A stretch of 64,000 nucleotides of DNA. It comes from Planctomycetaceae bacterium. Its GTDB lineage: Bacteria > Planctomycetota > Planctomycetia > Planctomycetales > Planctomycetaceae. Position numbers and translations under genes: made by a program. The stretch spans positions 1 through 64,000 of the forward strand of contig JAKFWA010000051.1 of assembly GCA_021732995.1 (NCBI GenBank), read 5' to 3'. Each line of letters opens with the position of its first letter. Position 1 is the stretch's first letter. Shown here piece by piece: positions 40,495 to 50,400 of the stretch. The notes beneath the pieces were generated by a model. That model did not search any database. It was not told the origin of the DNA and was given only the letters and a program-made list of their open reading frames with translations.

Positions 40495-41709
40495 ATGCAT
40501 CGCATGAGTAACTCAGAGGCGACATTGCCGACGATCTTCTTGAAGCCGCGTCGGGCGCAGCCGTTCTTCAATCGGCATCCGTGGGTTTTTGCCGGGACGA
40601 TCGGACGGACAACCGGTGATCCTCAACCAGGTGATGAAGTGCTGGTTCGTTCCGCCGAAGGGCAGTTCGTTGCGCGCGGACTCTTCAACCCCGACAGCAA
40701 TATCACCGTGCGGCTTTATACGTGGGATGAATCGCAGGCTCTCTACAAAGAGTTCTGGCGGGCGCGACTGGATGCGGCACTGGCGCTGCGGCGCGATGTC
40801 ATCAATGTTGCCGACAACACCGCGTATCGACTGGTCTTCAGCGAATCGGACGGCTTGTCGGGACTGACGGTCGATCGGTACGGCGATTGGCTACTGGTTC
40901 AGATCACCAGTCGCGCGTTGGCCGATCGCCGCGATGTGTTGTTTGATCTGCTGGAAGAACGATTGCAGCCGCGCGGTATCTGGCTGCGGACGGAGAAGGG
41001 CATCGGCGAAAGCGAAGGCTTGAAGCTGGCTGATGGCCTGGTGCGCGGTGAGGTACCACCGCGACCGCTCAGCATTCGCGAGAACGGTTTGACGTTTCTG
41101 GTCGACGTGGCCGAAGGGCAGAAGACCGGTGCGTTTCTGGATCAGCGTGAGAACCGCCTGGCTGTCGCGCGGCTCTGCAGCGGCAAACGTGTTGCCGACT
41201 TGTTCTGCTACTCGGGCGGCTTCGGCGTGACGGCGGCGAAGTATGGTGCCGCGCATGTGACGTGCGTCGATTCATCCCAACCCGCACTCGATGCCGCGAA
41301 GTTAAATGCCGAAGCGAATCAGCTCGTCGACCGCATGGAGTTCACGCGTTCGGACGTCTTCAAGTACCTCGAGCACGCGAAAGCAGCCGGTGAACAATTC
41401 GATGTTGTGGTGCTCGATCCACCCAAGATGGCGCGGTCGCAATCCGGATTCGATCAGGCCATGCGCGGCTATCATTCACTCAACGCGATGAGCGCGTCGC
41501 TGCTTCGTCCGGGTGGAATTCTGGTGACCTGCAGTTGCTCAGGCCGAGTCTCCCGCGAGGACTTTGAGCTGATGCTCGCCAACGTGGCGACGTCAATCCG
41601 TCGCCCGATTCAGATTCTCGAATCGCGCGGTCAGCCGCCCGACCATCCGGTCTCACCCAACTGCCCCGAGAACAGTTATCTCAAGTGCTACATCTGCCGA
41701 GTCACGTAG
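40495..41709 (+). CDS. rlmI: class I SAM-dependent rRNA methyltransferase, RlmI-like
   Basis: 404 residues. An N-terminal PUA domain (about 10-90, starting KPRRAQPFFNRHPWVFAGTIG) precedes the Rossmann methyltransferase. SAM motif I reads VADLFCYSGGFGVTAAKYGA, and the catalytic region has VVLDPPKMARS and later ILVTCSCSGRVS. The order matches RlmI (23S rRNA m5C1962) and related YccW proteins. The start could also be the ATG at 40504. It follows the palindromic repeat and precedes the convergent beta-RFAP synthase. Confidence 0.92.
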   Translation: MHRMSNSEATLPTIFLKPRRAQPFFNRHPWVFAGTIGRTTGDPQPGDEVLVRSAEGQFVARGLFNPDSNITVRLYTWDESQALYKEFWRARLDAALALRRDVINVADNTAYRLVFSESDGLSGLTVDRYGDWLLVQITSRALADRRDVLFDLLEERLQPRGIWLRTEKGIGESEGLKLADGLVRGEVPPRPLSIRENGLTFLVDVAEGQKTGAFLDQRENRLAVARLCSGKRVADLFCYSGGFGVTAAKYGAAHVTCVDSSQPALDAAKLNAEANQLVDRMEFTRSDVFKYLEHAKAAGEQFDVVVLDPPKMARSQSGFDQAMRGYHSLNAMSASLLRPGGILVTCSCSGRVSREDFELMLANVATSIRRPIQILESRGQPPDHPVSPNCPENSYLKCYICRVT

Positions 41710-41751
41710 GCTTCAATATCGATGATGTAATGAGACACGCCGTGATGAGTG

Positions 41752-42726
41752 TTAGCTGACTTGAATTTCGGCGGCAGTATTGAGGGGTTGCACGATGCGC
41801 AGTTGGAGTTCTGCAGTCGGCGAGTTTGATTTGACAATGTTGATGACGTGATTGGCGACCTTCATGTCGGGGCACGGGATTGCGCACGTCGGGCCCCAAG
41901 ATGTCTGCACCGGGCCTGCTAGTTGGGCGTCCTTGAGGGCAGCCGCTACGTGCCCCATTGTCCTTGAGGAGAACACTCCTCCCTGTACCTGGCTGAAGTA
42001 CTCGCCCACTAACTGACCGTATTCGTATAGCCCTGCTGCGAACTCGGGAAAGGCCTGGTCCCGCAGCGCCGGCAGGATCGTCATCAGCGAAAGTTGGCAC
42101 AGTCGCGCGGTCGTGCTGGTTGGCATGGCGGGGAGTGCGGCGAACGCGGCAATCTCGGCTGATCCAGACAAGCCCGACTCTGTCACGGGCGTTACCAGCA
42201 CGAAGCACCAGTGCGGCGGCATATCGATCCGGGCAACGAGTGACCCAATCGCGGCAGTGTCGAGCTTGCCGCCGTCAACGATGAAGCCGCCAGCTTCGAA
42301 ACCCCAGATGCCAATTGCTGAACGTCGCCCGCGATCCACTCGCTGGGCCAGCACATCAATTGGTGCATCAAATCCCTTCAGAAGTGCCACTGCCTTCGCA
42401 ATTGCCAGGCCGAGCTGAGTTCCTGAACCGAGTCCCTGATGCCCCTCGACGGCTTCCAGAATACGAATTTGGAAGCCGCTGGCGCCTGTGGACTTGGCGG
42501 TGCGAGACAGAAACTCCAACGCGCGTTTCTCGCTGGACGGGTTCACGAGAGCCGCTTGGGGAGCAACTTCCACATGAGATGTCGAACAACGTTCCGCAGT
42601 GATGTGCCAGCCGGGTTGGGCGATCATCACGCCCAGTCCGCCAAATTCGCGGCCGCTAGCCGGCTGCTGAGTCAGCAGACCGAAATGCAGCCGCGACCCG
42701 GTGCGAATCGAAACGTGCTCGGGCAT
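41752..42726 (-). CDS. beta-ribofuranosylaminobenzene 5'-phosphate synthase
   Basis: 324 residues, GHMP-kinase fold. The N-terminus HVSIRTGSRLHFGLL and the GHMP glycine-rich motif GLGSGTQLGLAIAKAVALL (about 96-114) are clear. SAIGIWGFEAGGFIVDGGKL is characteristic of the beta-RFAP synthase branch. The enzyme joins p-aminobenzoate with PRPP in H4MPT synthesis. It follows the DUF447 gene with a TAATG overlap (stop and start share one base), so translation is coupled. Its presence supports an H4MPT-based C1 pathway in the host. Confidence 0.92.
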   Translation of the reverse strand: MPEHVSIRTGSRLHFGLLTQQPASGREFGGLGVMIAQPGWHITAERCSTSHVEVAPQAALVNPSSEKRALEFLSRTAKSTGASGFQIRILEAVEGHQGLGSGTQLGLAIAKAVALLKGFDAPIDVLAQRVDRGRRSAIGIWGFEAGGFIVDGGKLDTAAIGSLVARIDMPPHWCFVLVTPVTESGLSGSAEIAAFAALPAMPTSTTARLCQLSLMTILPALRDQAFPEFAAGLYEYGQLVGEYFSQVQGGVFSSRTMGHVAAALKDAQLAGPVQTSWGPTCAIPCPDMKVANHVINIVKSNSPTAELQLRIVQPLNTAAEIQVS

Positions 42727-43301
42727 TACCGCGCCTCCCGGCTGTAGTGCCGCTGCACAAAGTCGTCGAGCAATTCGAACGCCTGACTTTCTCTAGGTCC
42801 GGCTGTCTTTTCCACGGGCGAACGCAACCACTCCCACTGCTGCCGGACCTGTTCGGCGGGCAGTAGATGCAACCGTGTCGCGAGGATGGCTGCTTCGAGC
42901 ACCGCGTGTTTCGCGCGATTGAAACCCCAGAAGTCACGCAGTCGCCCCACATGCACGACGCGCGTCTGAATGCTGGTGCGTTCGGCGGAGTCATCCAGCG
43001 TCTCAATCTCGAATTCATACCAGCGACAGGCGTCGCGCAGCACTTGCCCGACAATCTTTTCGGCGGGGAACGTCGGCGGCAGAGTTTGCACGCAACCAAT
43101 CGCTGCCTGAGCCAGCAGCAGCACATCGTCCACAATGTGAAAGACGCCGACGGGATGCTCTTTCAGATTGCGATACGTGCGCGATGTCTGAAAGGGTCGC
43201 AGCAACAGTGTCGTCATCGCCTCGTCAACGACTGGCCCCATCGGCGCGACGTTTAACTCGCCGGCCGCATTCATGCTGGTCACGATGCCTTCCACAATCA
43301 T
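42726..43301 (-). CDS. DUF447-family protein, H4MPT-associated
   Basis: 191 residues. The flavin-reductase-like N-terminus VEGIVTSMNAAGELNVAPMGPVVDEA and LLRPFQTSRTYRNLKEHPVGVFHIVDDVLLLAQAAIG match DUF447. This family is regularly found beside beta-RFAP synthase and other H4MPT genes in methylotrophs and planctomycetes. The stop overlaps the beta-RFAP synthase start by one base, so the two genes are coupled. The exact reaction is not known to me. Confidence 0.9.
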   Translation of the reverse strand: MIVEGIVTSMNAAGELNVAPMGPVVDEAMTTLLLRPFQTSRTYRNLKEHPVGVFHIVDDVLLLAQAAIGCVQTLPPTFPAEKIVGQVLRDACRWYEFEIETLDDSAERTSIQTRVVHVGRLRDFWGFNRAKHAVLEAAILATRLHLLPAEQVRQQWEWLRSPVEKTAGPRESQAFELLDDFVQRHYSREAR

Positions 43302-43452
43302 TCAACGCCCTTGCTCGCTGACGCTACTGCCGCGAGCGGCTCAAGAGGCTGATTCTCTCGACCGGTTCACGGACATAAGGATGCGGCAGCATGCTATTTG
43401 CGCAGCGCTGGCGTCACAAATTCACGACTGTCGATCGGGCACACCGTTCACG

Positions 43453-45282
43453 TTACGTTGCAAGCCGACTGGGCTCCTTGAGGTACAGCATCAACACGGC
43501 GATGTCTGCCGGAGTGATACCACTGATGCGGCCAGCTTGGCCGAGGTTACGCGGTTGGACGCGGATCAGCTTCTCGCGCGCTTCAGCTCGCAAGTGCGGG
43601 ATCGCTCGGTAGTTGAATGTTTCCGGAATGGACAGGGATTCGATTTGAGCCTGCTTCTCGATGATTGCAGCCTGCCGCGCGACATAACCGGAATACTTCG
43701 TCTCGATCTCAATCTGGTTGATTGCCAGCGGATGAAAGTCTGTTTCCGCGGCGGCGGGTGACATCGCTCGCAGGTCGTTCCAGGTGATCTCCGGACGTCG
43801 CAGCCACTCTTCGAGCAATCGACCTTCATGCCGCGTCGTCGTGATGAGTGTCATGGCGCGCTGGATCTGTTCTTCATGACGCAGGTAACGCTGCCAGCGC
43901 TCGTCGCTGATGGAGCCGACTTCGCGAGCCAGCGGAGTCAGTCGCCGATCCGCGTTGTCGTGACGCAGCAGCAGGCGGTATTCGGCCCGCGATGTAAACA
44001 TGCGGTAAGGCTCATCGACCCCCTTCGTGACGAGATCATCAATCAGCACACCAAGGTAGGCCTGATTGCGGTCCAGAATGAAGGGGCCTTTGCCGGCGAT
44101 CTTCAGCGCTGCATTCATACCGGCCAGCAGACCCTGTCCTGCGGCCTCTTCGTAGCCTGTAGTACCGTTGATCTGACCGGCGAAGTACAGACCCTGAACC
44201 AGCTTCGTTTCCAGCGTGGCATGCAATTGCGTGGGTGGAGCGAAGTCGTACTCGACCGCATAGCCGTAGCGCAGGATCTCGGCGCGTTCGAGACCTCGAA
44301 TCGAGCGGATCATCTCGTCCTGCACGTCGCGCGGCAGACTGGTGGAGATGCCGTTGACGTAATACTCCCGCGTGTTGCGACCTTCAGGCTCCAGGAAGAG
44401 CTGGTGCGATTCCTTGTCAGCAAAACGCACGACCTTGTCTTCGATCGACGGGCAGTAACGCGGCCCCGTCGACTTGATCTGCCCCGAATACATCGGAGCC
44501 CGATGCAGGTTGGCTCGAATGACGTCGTGGACCTGCTGATTGGTGGCCGTCAGCCAGCAATCCATCTGCGGAGCGGTGATGCGGTCCGTCAGGAATGAGA
44601 ACGGCACTGGCTCGTCGTCACCCGGCTGTCGCGAGAGCTGGCTGAAATCAATCGTCCGGCCGTTAAGCCGGGCGGGTGTGCCGGTCTTGAATCGCTTCAA
44701 CTCAAAGCCAAGGCCGGCCAGAGTTTGGGACAGGCCGCTCGTCGTGGTGTCGCCCGCGCGGCCACCGGCAGACTTCGCTTCGCCGGTGTGCATGATGGCC
44801 TGCAGGAACGTGCCCGTCGTGATGATGGCCGCCCGCACGCGATAGACCGCATCGCCGCGGACTCGCACGCCGGTGATCCGCCCGTCCTCAACGATCAAGC
44901 CTTCAACGGTTTCCTGACGCAGCGTGAGGTTTTCCTGCTCCTCGGCGACTAGCTTCATGCGGAACTGGTAGGCTTTTTTGTCCGCTTGAGCTCGCGGACT
45001 GTGCATCGCCGCGCCCTTGCTGCGGTTGAGCATTCGGAACTGGATCGCCGTCTCGTCGATGCAGCGGCCCATCTCGCCGCCTAAGGCATCGATCTCGCGG
45101 ACAATCTGCCCCTTGGCGACGCCCCCAATGGCGGGGTTACAACTCATCTGCCCGACCGTATCGACGTTCATCGTCAGCAGCACGGTCTTGGCGCCCATTC
45201 GAGCCGCAATCAACGCCGCTTCCGCACCGGCATGTCCGGCACCGATCACGGCCACATCAAAGTCATAAAACGAAGTCGTCAT
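43453..45282 (-). CDS. mnmG: tRNA uridine-5-carboxymethylaminomethyl synthesis enzyme
   Basis: 609 residues from the ATG at 45282 ([23 protein letters not shown]). The open frame upstream to 45405 is not conserved. The FAD motif [17 protein letters not shown] starts near residue 14, and [21 protein letters not shown] is the family signature. The C-terminal helical domain, with [60 protein letters not shown], is intact. Works with MnmE on U34 of several tRNAs. The length is normal. Confidence 0.97.
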   Translation of the reverse strand: MTTSFYDFDVAVIGAGHAGAEAALIAARMGAKTVLLTMNVDTVGQMSCNPAIGGVAKGQIVREIDALGGEMGRCIDETAIQFRMLNRSKGAAMHSPRAQADKKAYQFRMKLVAEEQENLTLRQETVEGLIVEDGRITGVRVRGDAVYRVRAAIITTGTFLQAIMHTGEAKSAGGRAGDTTTSGLSQTLAGLGFELKRFKTGTPARLNGRTIDFSQLSRQPGDDEPVPFSFLTDRITAPQMDCWLTATNQQVHDVIRANLHRAPMYSGQIKSTGPRYCPSIEDKVVRFADKESHQLFLEPEGRNTREYYVNGISTSLPRDVQDEMIRSIRGLERAEILRYGYAVEYDFAPPTQLHATLETKLVQGLYFAGQINGTTGYEEAAGQGLLAGMNAALKIAGKGPFILDRNQAYLGVLIDDLVTKGVDEPYRMFTSRAEYRLLLRHDNADRRLTPLAREVGSISDERWQRYLRHEEQIQRAMTLITTTRHEGRLLEEWLRRPEITWNDLRAMSPAAAETDFHPLAINQIEIETKYSGYVARQAAIIEKQAQIESLSIPETFNYRAIPHLRAEAREKLIRVQPRNLGQAGRISGITPADIAVLMLYLKEPSRLAT

Positions 45283-45667
45283 GCCGAAACTTGCCAGCAA
45301 TTCTGATCTGCAACGCGAAAGACACCCGGCCTGCAATCCGGTTCGGAACCTGGGTTCAACGGACACACTGTAGAGCTTGGGAACTCTAGCTGAAACCACA
45401 CTCAAAACAGTGTTGCAGTGAACTTAAGTATTGATTTGTTCATCGCGTGTTTGCGCATTCTGAGTCCGCAGTTCCAAAGAGGTTCTTGACGATCTGAAAG
45501 TCAGATGCTGTGGTGAGAAGACTCTGCGTGGGCCAACGAGCTGACTGATTCTCGTCCTCAGTGATCTCTGTTTCCAGTGCCGTTCGGCATTTGCTTTTCC
45601 CTTCGCATTTCACGGGTTCTCCGCGTTCAACTGGAACTCGCTCCTATGTTCTCTGACGAGGTGCGCT
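45283..45667. other. intergenic, no supported gene
   Basis: 385 nt between the mnmG start and the pseudopilin, holding the promoters of both divergent genes. I see no clear -35/-10 pair or strong repeat. The open minus-strand frames at 45610-45859 are shadows of the pseudopilin. Confidence 0.4.
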
Positions 45668-46714
45668 ATGCGTGGTTCTTTGCGACCGAAACTCGGTTTC
45701 ACGCTGATTGAACTGCTGGTTGTCATCGCAATTATCGCGGTGCTCATTGCGATGCTGCTGCCCGCCGTGCAGCAAGCCCGCGAATCCGCGAGGCGGTCGC
45801 AGTGCAAGAATAACCTCAAACAACTCGGAATCGCGCTCCACGATTATCACGGAACTCACAACGTCTATCCACCAGCCCTGCTACATTCAGGACGCTACAA
45901 TAATACTGGCTTCTATGTAGGCACGAATCGCGTTGTGAACACAACTGGATGGGCCTTGCTGCTGCCGTTCCTGGATCAGCAAGGGGCCTATGATCAGTAT
46001 GACTTCACGCAAACTTCGTCGATGGATAACGGAACGCCGTACAATCTCCTGATGGGCGGGACTGATGCGACCAATGCCGCAGTGATTGGGCGTCTCAGTC
46101 CGACGTTTATTCTGTGTCCAACCCATCCTGTCGCGGGTGAACGATCAACTTCAGCGGGTTCGGCCTTCTACGCGAGAACGAATGCGGCGAGAACCAGTTA
46201 TGCTTTCGCCACAGGCCCTTGGACTGACTACGACGCCTGCTATACCACTTACAATAATGACGTTCGGCAAGCCAGTTTTGGCAACAGCGGCGCCGCCAAG
46301 TTTTCGCAGATGACTGATGGTCAGAGCGTGACCATCGCAGTCGGTGAAATGCATGGCGGCCTTGCCACCAAAACAAGTGGTAGTTATGGGCCATGGGGCC
46401 TTACCGGGACGCATACCTGTTGCCACGGCAGAGTGTCGAGTTCATCTGGCACGCTCGTCGATCCAGCTCAGTTCACTGCAGGGCAAGCTCAGGACTACGG
46501 CATCAACGGAGCCTGGACAAGCAATTTGACTGTAGCCCCAACTGCCACCAGGCAGTCGTACGCATGGACGTTTCACAGTACTCACGCGGGTGGCGCGCAT
46601 TTCCTGTTTAATGATGGCGCTGTGAAGTTTCTGGCAGAGAAGATGAACTACAGAACGTTCGCGCTGCTGAATTACATCCATGATAATGAGCCAGCGAACG
46701 CCGGTGATGATTAA
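45668..46714 (+). CDS. DUF1559 pseudopilin-like protein
   Basis: 348 residues. The type III/pseudopilin signal is textbook: [54 protein letters not shown], with cleavage expected before F. DUF1559 covers the rest, with the C-terminal [19 protein letters not shown]-type ending here as [28 protein letters not shown] Shine-Dalgarno lies seven bases upstream. These proteins are numerous in planctomycetes and usually precede a small lipoprotein, as here. The role in the envelope is unknown. Confidence 0.93.
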   Translation: MRGSLRPKLGFTLIELLVVIAIIAVLIAMLLPAVQQARESARRSQCKNNLKQLGIALHDYHGTHNVYPPALLHSGRYNNTGFYVGTNRVVNTTGWALLLPFLDQQGAYDQYDFTQTSSMDNGTPYNLLMGGTDATNAAVIGRLSPTFILCPTHPVAGERSTSAGSAFYARTNAARTSYAFATGPWTDYDACYTTYNNDVRQASFGNSGAAKFSQMTDGQSVTIAVGEMHGGLATKTSGSYGPWGLTGTHTCCHGRVSSSSGTLVDPAQFTAGQAQDYGINGAWTSNLTVAPTATRQSYAWTFHSTHAGGAHFLFNDGAVKFLAEKMNYRTFALLNYIHDNEPANAGDD

Positions 46715-46775
46715 CGTAAGAGTTTCATGTGATGGGGTAATTATCACGGCAGCTTACTCATAGGGCTCAGATACG

Positions 46776-47243
46776 ATGAAACTGGTCTATATCTTCTTCC
46801 TCGCCTTCGTGGTGGGGTGCGGTGACAGCGGCAAGGCGAAAGTTTTTGATGTATCGGGCATGGTGACCATGGACGCCAAGCCGCTGGCCGGCGCTGAGAT
46901 CAAGCTGATCTCGGATAAGGTGACCGGATTTGGACGCACTGGCGCGGAGGGTAAGTTTCAACTGGTGCAGGGAGTGCCTGCAGGAACCTACAAGGTTGTG
47001 ATTTCAAAAGTCGAAGGTAAACCCGCCGAAAAGAAACTCACGCCCGCCGAAGAGGCGTTGGACGATGGGCAGAAAGCGGCGATTGAGTTTTCCCGCACAC
47101 CCTCGGGGCAAGGTGCTGCGGCCGCTCAGGGACCAAAGGAGATTGTCCCGGCGGACTTTAGCAACTTGCAGCAGACAAAGTTGTCTATTGACGTGCCATC
47201 GGGCGGCACAACGACCGCCGATTTCAAGTTGACGTCTCAATAG
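46776..47243 (+). CDS. lipoprotein with carboxypeptidase-regulatory-like domain
   Basis: 155 residues. The lipobox is VVGC (C15) after a short hydrophobic signal. Residues 25-75 look like a transthyretin/carboxypeptidase regulatory beta-sandwich (VSGMVTMDAKPLAGAEIKLIS...GRTGAEGKFQLVQGVPAGTYKVVIS). A low-complexity K/E/A part and a second beta-rich end (LSIDVPSGGTTTADFKL) follow. Such genes typically follow DUF1559 genes in planctomycetes, and here the gap is 61 nt, so an operon is likely. The function is unknown. Confidence 0.88.
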   Translation: MKLVYIFFLAFVVGCGDSGKAKVFDVSGMVTMDAKPLAGAEIKLISDKVTGFGRTGAEGKFQLVQGVPAGTYKVVISKVEGKPAEKKLTPAEEALDDGQKAAIEFSRTPSGQGAAAAQGPKEIVPADFSNLQQTKLSIDVPSGGTTTADFKLTSQ

Positions 47244-47480
47244 CAGTGCTCGCTGTTGAGAAGATCGCAGAGCTGGTGCGATGGGTTGAGTTAGAACTCG
47301 CCGCACCAGCGTTTTCGTCGACCGGGATCGCAGTGACATTTCTCCGGTCTTCCTTGCTCTGAAATGCGGTAACGCTCTGCATTGCCAGCCTACTTGAGGT
47401 CGGTACCCTTATCGCTCTTCGGCGATACGAGACACTCTCAATCGGTACCAACCACGATGGTTTCTTGGCAGAGGTCAGGC

Positions 47481-50400
47481 ATGCAGCGCTTACTGGTCGT
47501 CGCTTTCGTTTTGAGTTTCCTGCAGTGGAACACGGCGTTGGCCGACAAGCCGCTGCAACGATTTGATCGAGTGCTGCTGAGTGAAGAATTTCGCGGCGAA
47601 GGTGCGTCGTTCGCCGACCTCGATGGGGACGGTGACAACGACATCGTTTCCGGCAACTTCTGGTATGAAGGGCCTGAGTACCGCGTGCGGCATCAGTACG
47701 TCGGCGGTCGGGCGTTCTCGATCAACGAGTATTCGCAGCACTTCTTTTCGTGGACTCACGACTTCAACGGCGACAAGAAGCCGGACATTCTGGTCGTCGG
47801 CTTTCCGGGTCAGGCGGCCAAGTGGTATGCCAATCCGGGCTCCAAAGATGGCCAGTGGTCAGAGCATCTGGCCCTTGATGAAGTCAGTGGCGAGTCTCCA
47901 GATTTCGCCAACCTCACGGGTGACGTCCAGCCAGAACTCGTTTGCGTGAAGGGCGGCCAGTTCGGCTACGCGCGACCGGGAGCAGATCCGACGCAGCCGT
48001 GGAAATGGACTCCCGTCACGCCCAAAGGCGGGTTCGGTGGATTCACGCATGGGATGGGCATTGGCGACGTCAACAAAGACGGTCGTCTCGACCTGCTTGA
48101 AACCAACGGCTGGTGGGAACAACCGGAGAAAGAGGGTGAGCTGTTCACTCTACGTCCCACCAAGTTCGCTGAAGCCGGTGGCGCGGACATGTTCGCCTAC
48201 GACCTCGATGCTGACGGCGACAACGATGTGATTTCCAGCCAGAACGCTCACGGGTTCGGCTTGGCTTGGTTTGAGAATCGCGGCAACGCGGCTTGGGTGA
48301 AGCATTCGATCCTCACCAGCAAGCCTGAAGAGAACGCATACGGGCTGGCGATCTCGCAGATGCACGCGCTGGCGCTGGCAGACGTCAACGGCGACGGCAT
48401 TCAGGACATCGTCACGGGTAAGCGTTACTACGCGCACGGCAGTGGTGGAGATGTGGGATCTCAGGAACTCCCCGTGCTGTATTGGTTCCAGACGGTGCGC
48501 GGCGAAAACGGTGTCGACTTCATTCCGCACCTCGTCGATGAAGCCTCGGGCGTCGGCACGCAAGTGACGGTGGGTGATGTGACTGGTGACGGGAAGCTCG
48601 ACATTCTGGTCGGCAACAAGCGCGGCACGTTCTTGTTCGCTCAGCGAGTGCAGACCGTCAGCGATGAACAGTTCGCGGCCGCGCTGCCGAAGCCTCAGAA
48701 GACGCCGCGTCATCTACCGGGCATGGCTGACTTCGCGAATGGCGTCCGTTCAACGGATGCGCTCGACCCGGAAGAGGAGCGAAAGACGTTCGTCTTGCCG
48801 CAGGGTTTCAAGGCCGAACTGGTGGCCGCTGAGCCTGACATCCAGAAGCCGATGAATCTGGCCTTCGACGCGAAGGGGCGACTATGGGCTTCGATGTCTC
48901 TGGAGTACCCCTATGCCGCACCGTTGGATAAGCCGGCTCGCGACGTCATCAAGATCCTCGAAGACACCGACGGCGATGGCAAAGCCGACAAGATCACGAC
49001 GTTTGCTGATGGGCTCAACATTCCGATCGGCCTGATCCCGTATCAGGACGGTGTGATCTGCGGATCGATTCCGAACATCTGGTTCCTGCGAGACACCGAC
49101 GGCGACGGCAAGTGCGACAAGCGCGAGGTGCTCTACGGCCCGATCGGTTGGGAACGTGACACGCACGGTATGTGCAACGCGTTCCGCATGGGCTTTGATG
49201 GCTGGATCTATTCTTGTCACGGCTTCAACAACAACACGACGTTGAAGGGCAAAGACGGCCATCAGATCACAATGTCGTCCGGCAACACATTCCGCTTCAA
49301 GCCGGATGGCTCGCGGGTCGAACAGATTTCGTTCGGGCAGGTGAATCCGTTCGGGCAGTGCTTCGATCCGTTCGGCAATCAGTTCACGGCGGACTGCCAC
49401 ACAAAACCCGTCACGCTCATTTTGCCGGGCGGTTCGTATGAAAGCTTTGGTAAGCCGCACGACGGTCTCGGCTACGTGCCCAACGTGATGGACCACCTGC
49501 ACGGTTCAACGGCCATTGCGGGTATTGCGATGGTCAACAACGACAAGTTCCCGCCGATCTTTCGTGGCAACACATTCGGCGGCAACGTGATGACCAGCCG
49601 CATTAATCGGAACTCGCTGCAGGTAGCGGGTTCCAGCGTGCGAGCTCGCGAAGAACCCGATTTTTTGGTTGCCGGCGACTCCTGGTTCCGTCCCGTCGAT
49701 CTGGTCTTCGGACCGGACAGTGCTCTCTATGTTGCGGACTTCTACAACAAGATCATCGGCCACTACGAAGTGCCGCTGCCGCACCCCGGTCGCGATCGCT
49801 TCCGCGGCCGCATCTGGAAGATTTCCTACGTCGGCGATGCCGGTCGTCGCGACGTTCCCGCTGCGGCGCCGACCAAGATTTCCAACGATCTGGCGAAGCT
49901 CACCGCGCCGGAACTTGTGTCCGAGTTCGCGGCTGATGACCTCAATCGCCGCATGCTGGCGGCTGATCGGCTCGTCGAGCGATTTGGTGCCACCGCCGCA
50001 GGTGCGCTCAAGGCCGGTTTGAAGAGTGATCGCGAAACCGTGCGGTTGCACTCGCTCTGGGCGTTGCAGCGTCTGAATCAGATCGACAGTGCCATCCTGC
50101 AGGCCGCGTTCGCTGATGCCAGCCCGCTGGTTCGCACGCACGCCTGCCGCATCGTGGCTGCTCGAGCTGAAACGCTGCCGGTGGACGAGCGCAGGATCGC
50201 AGATCTCCGTAAGGCTCTGGCTGATGAACATCCACAAGTGCGCCGCGCCAGTGCTCTGGCCGCGACCGTGGTGCAGGATCGCAGTCTCGTGCAGCCGATT
50301 GTCGCGCTGTTCGCGAAGACTCCCGCTGATGACATTCATCTGAAGCATGCCCTGCGCATGGCGCTGCGGCACCAACTCCGCAAGGACGATGTCTTCAACG

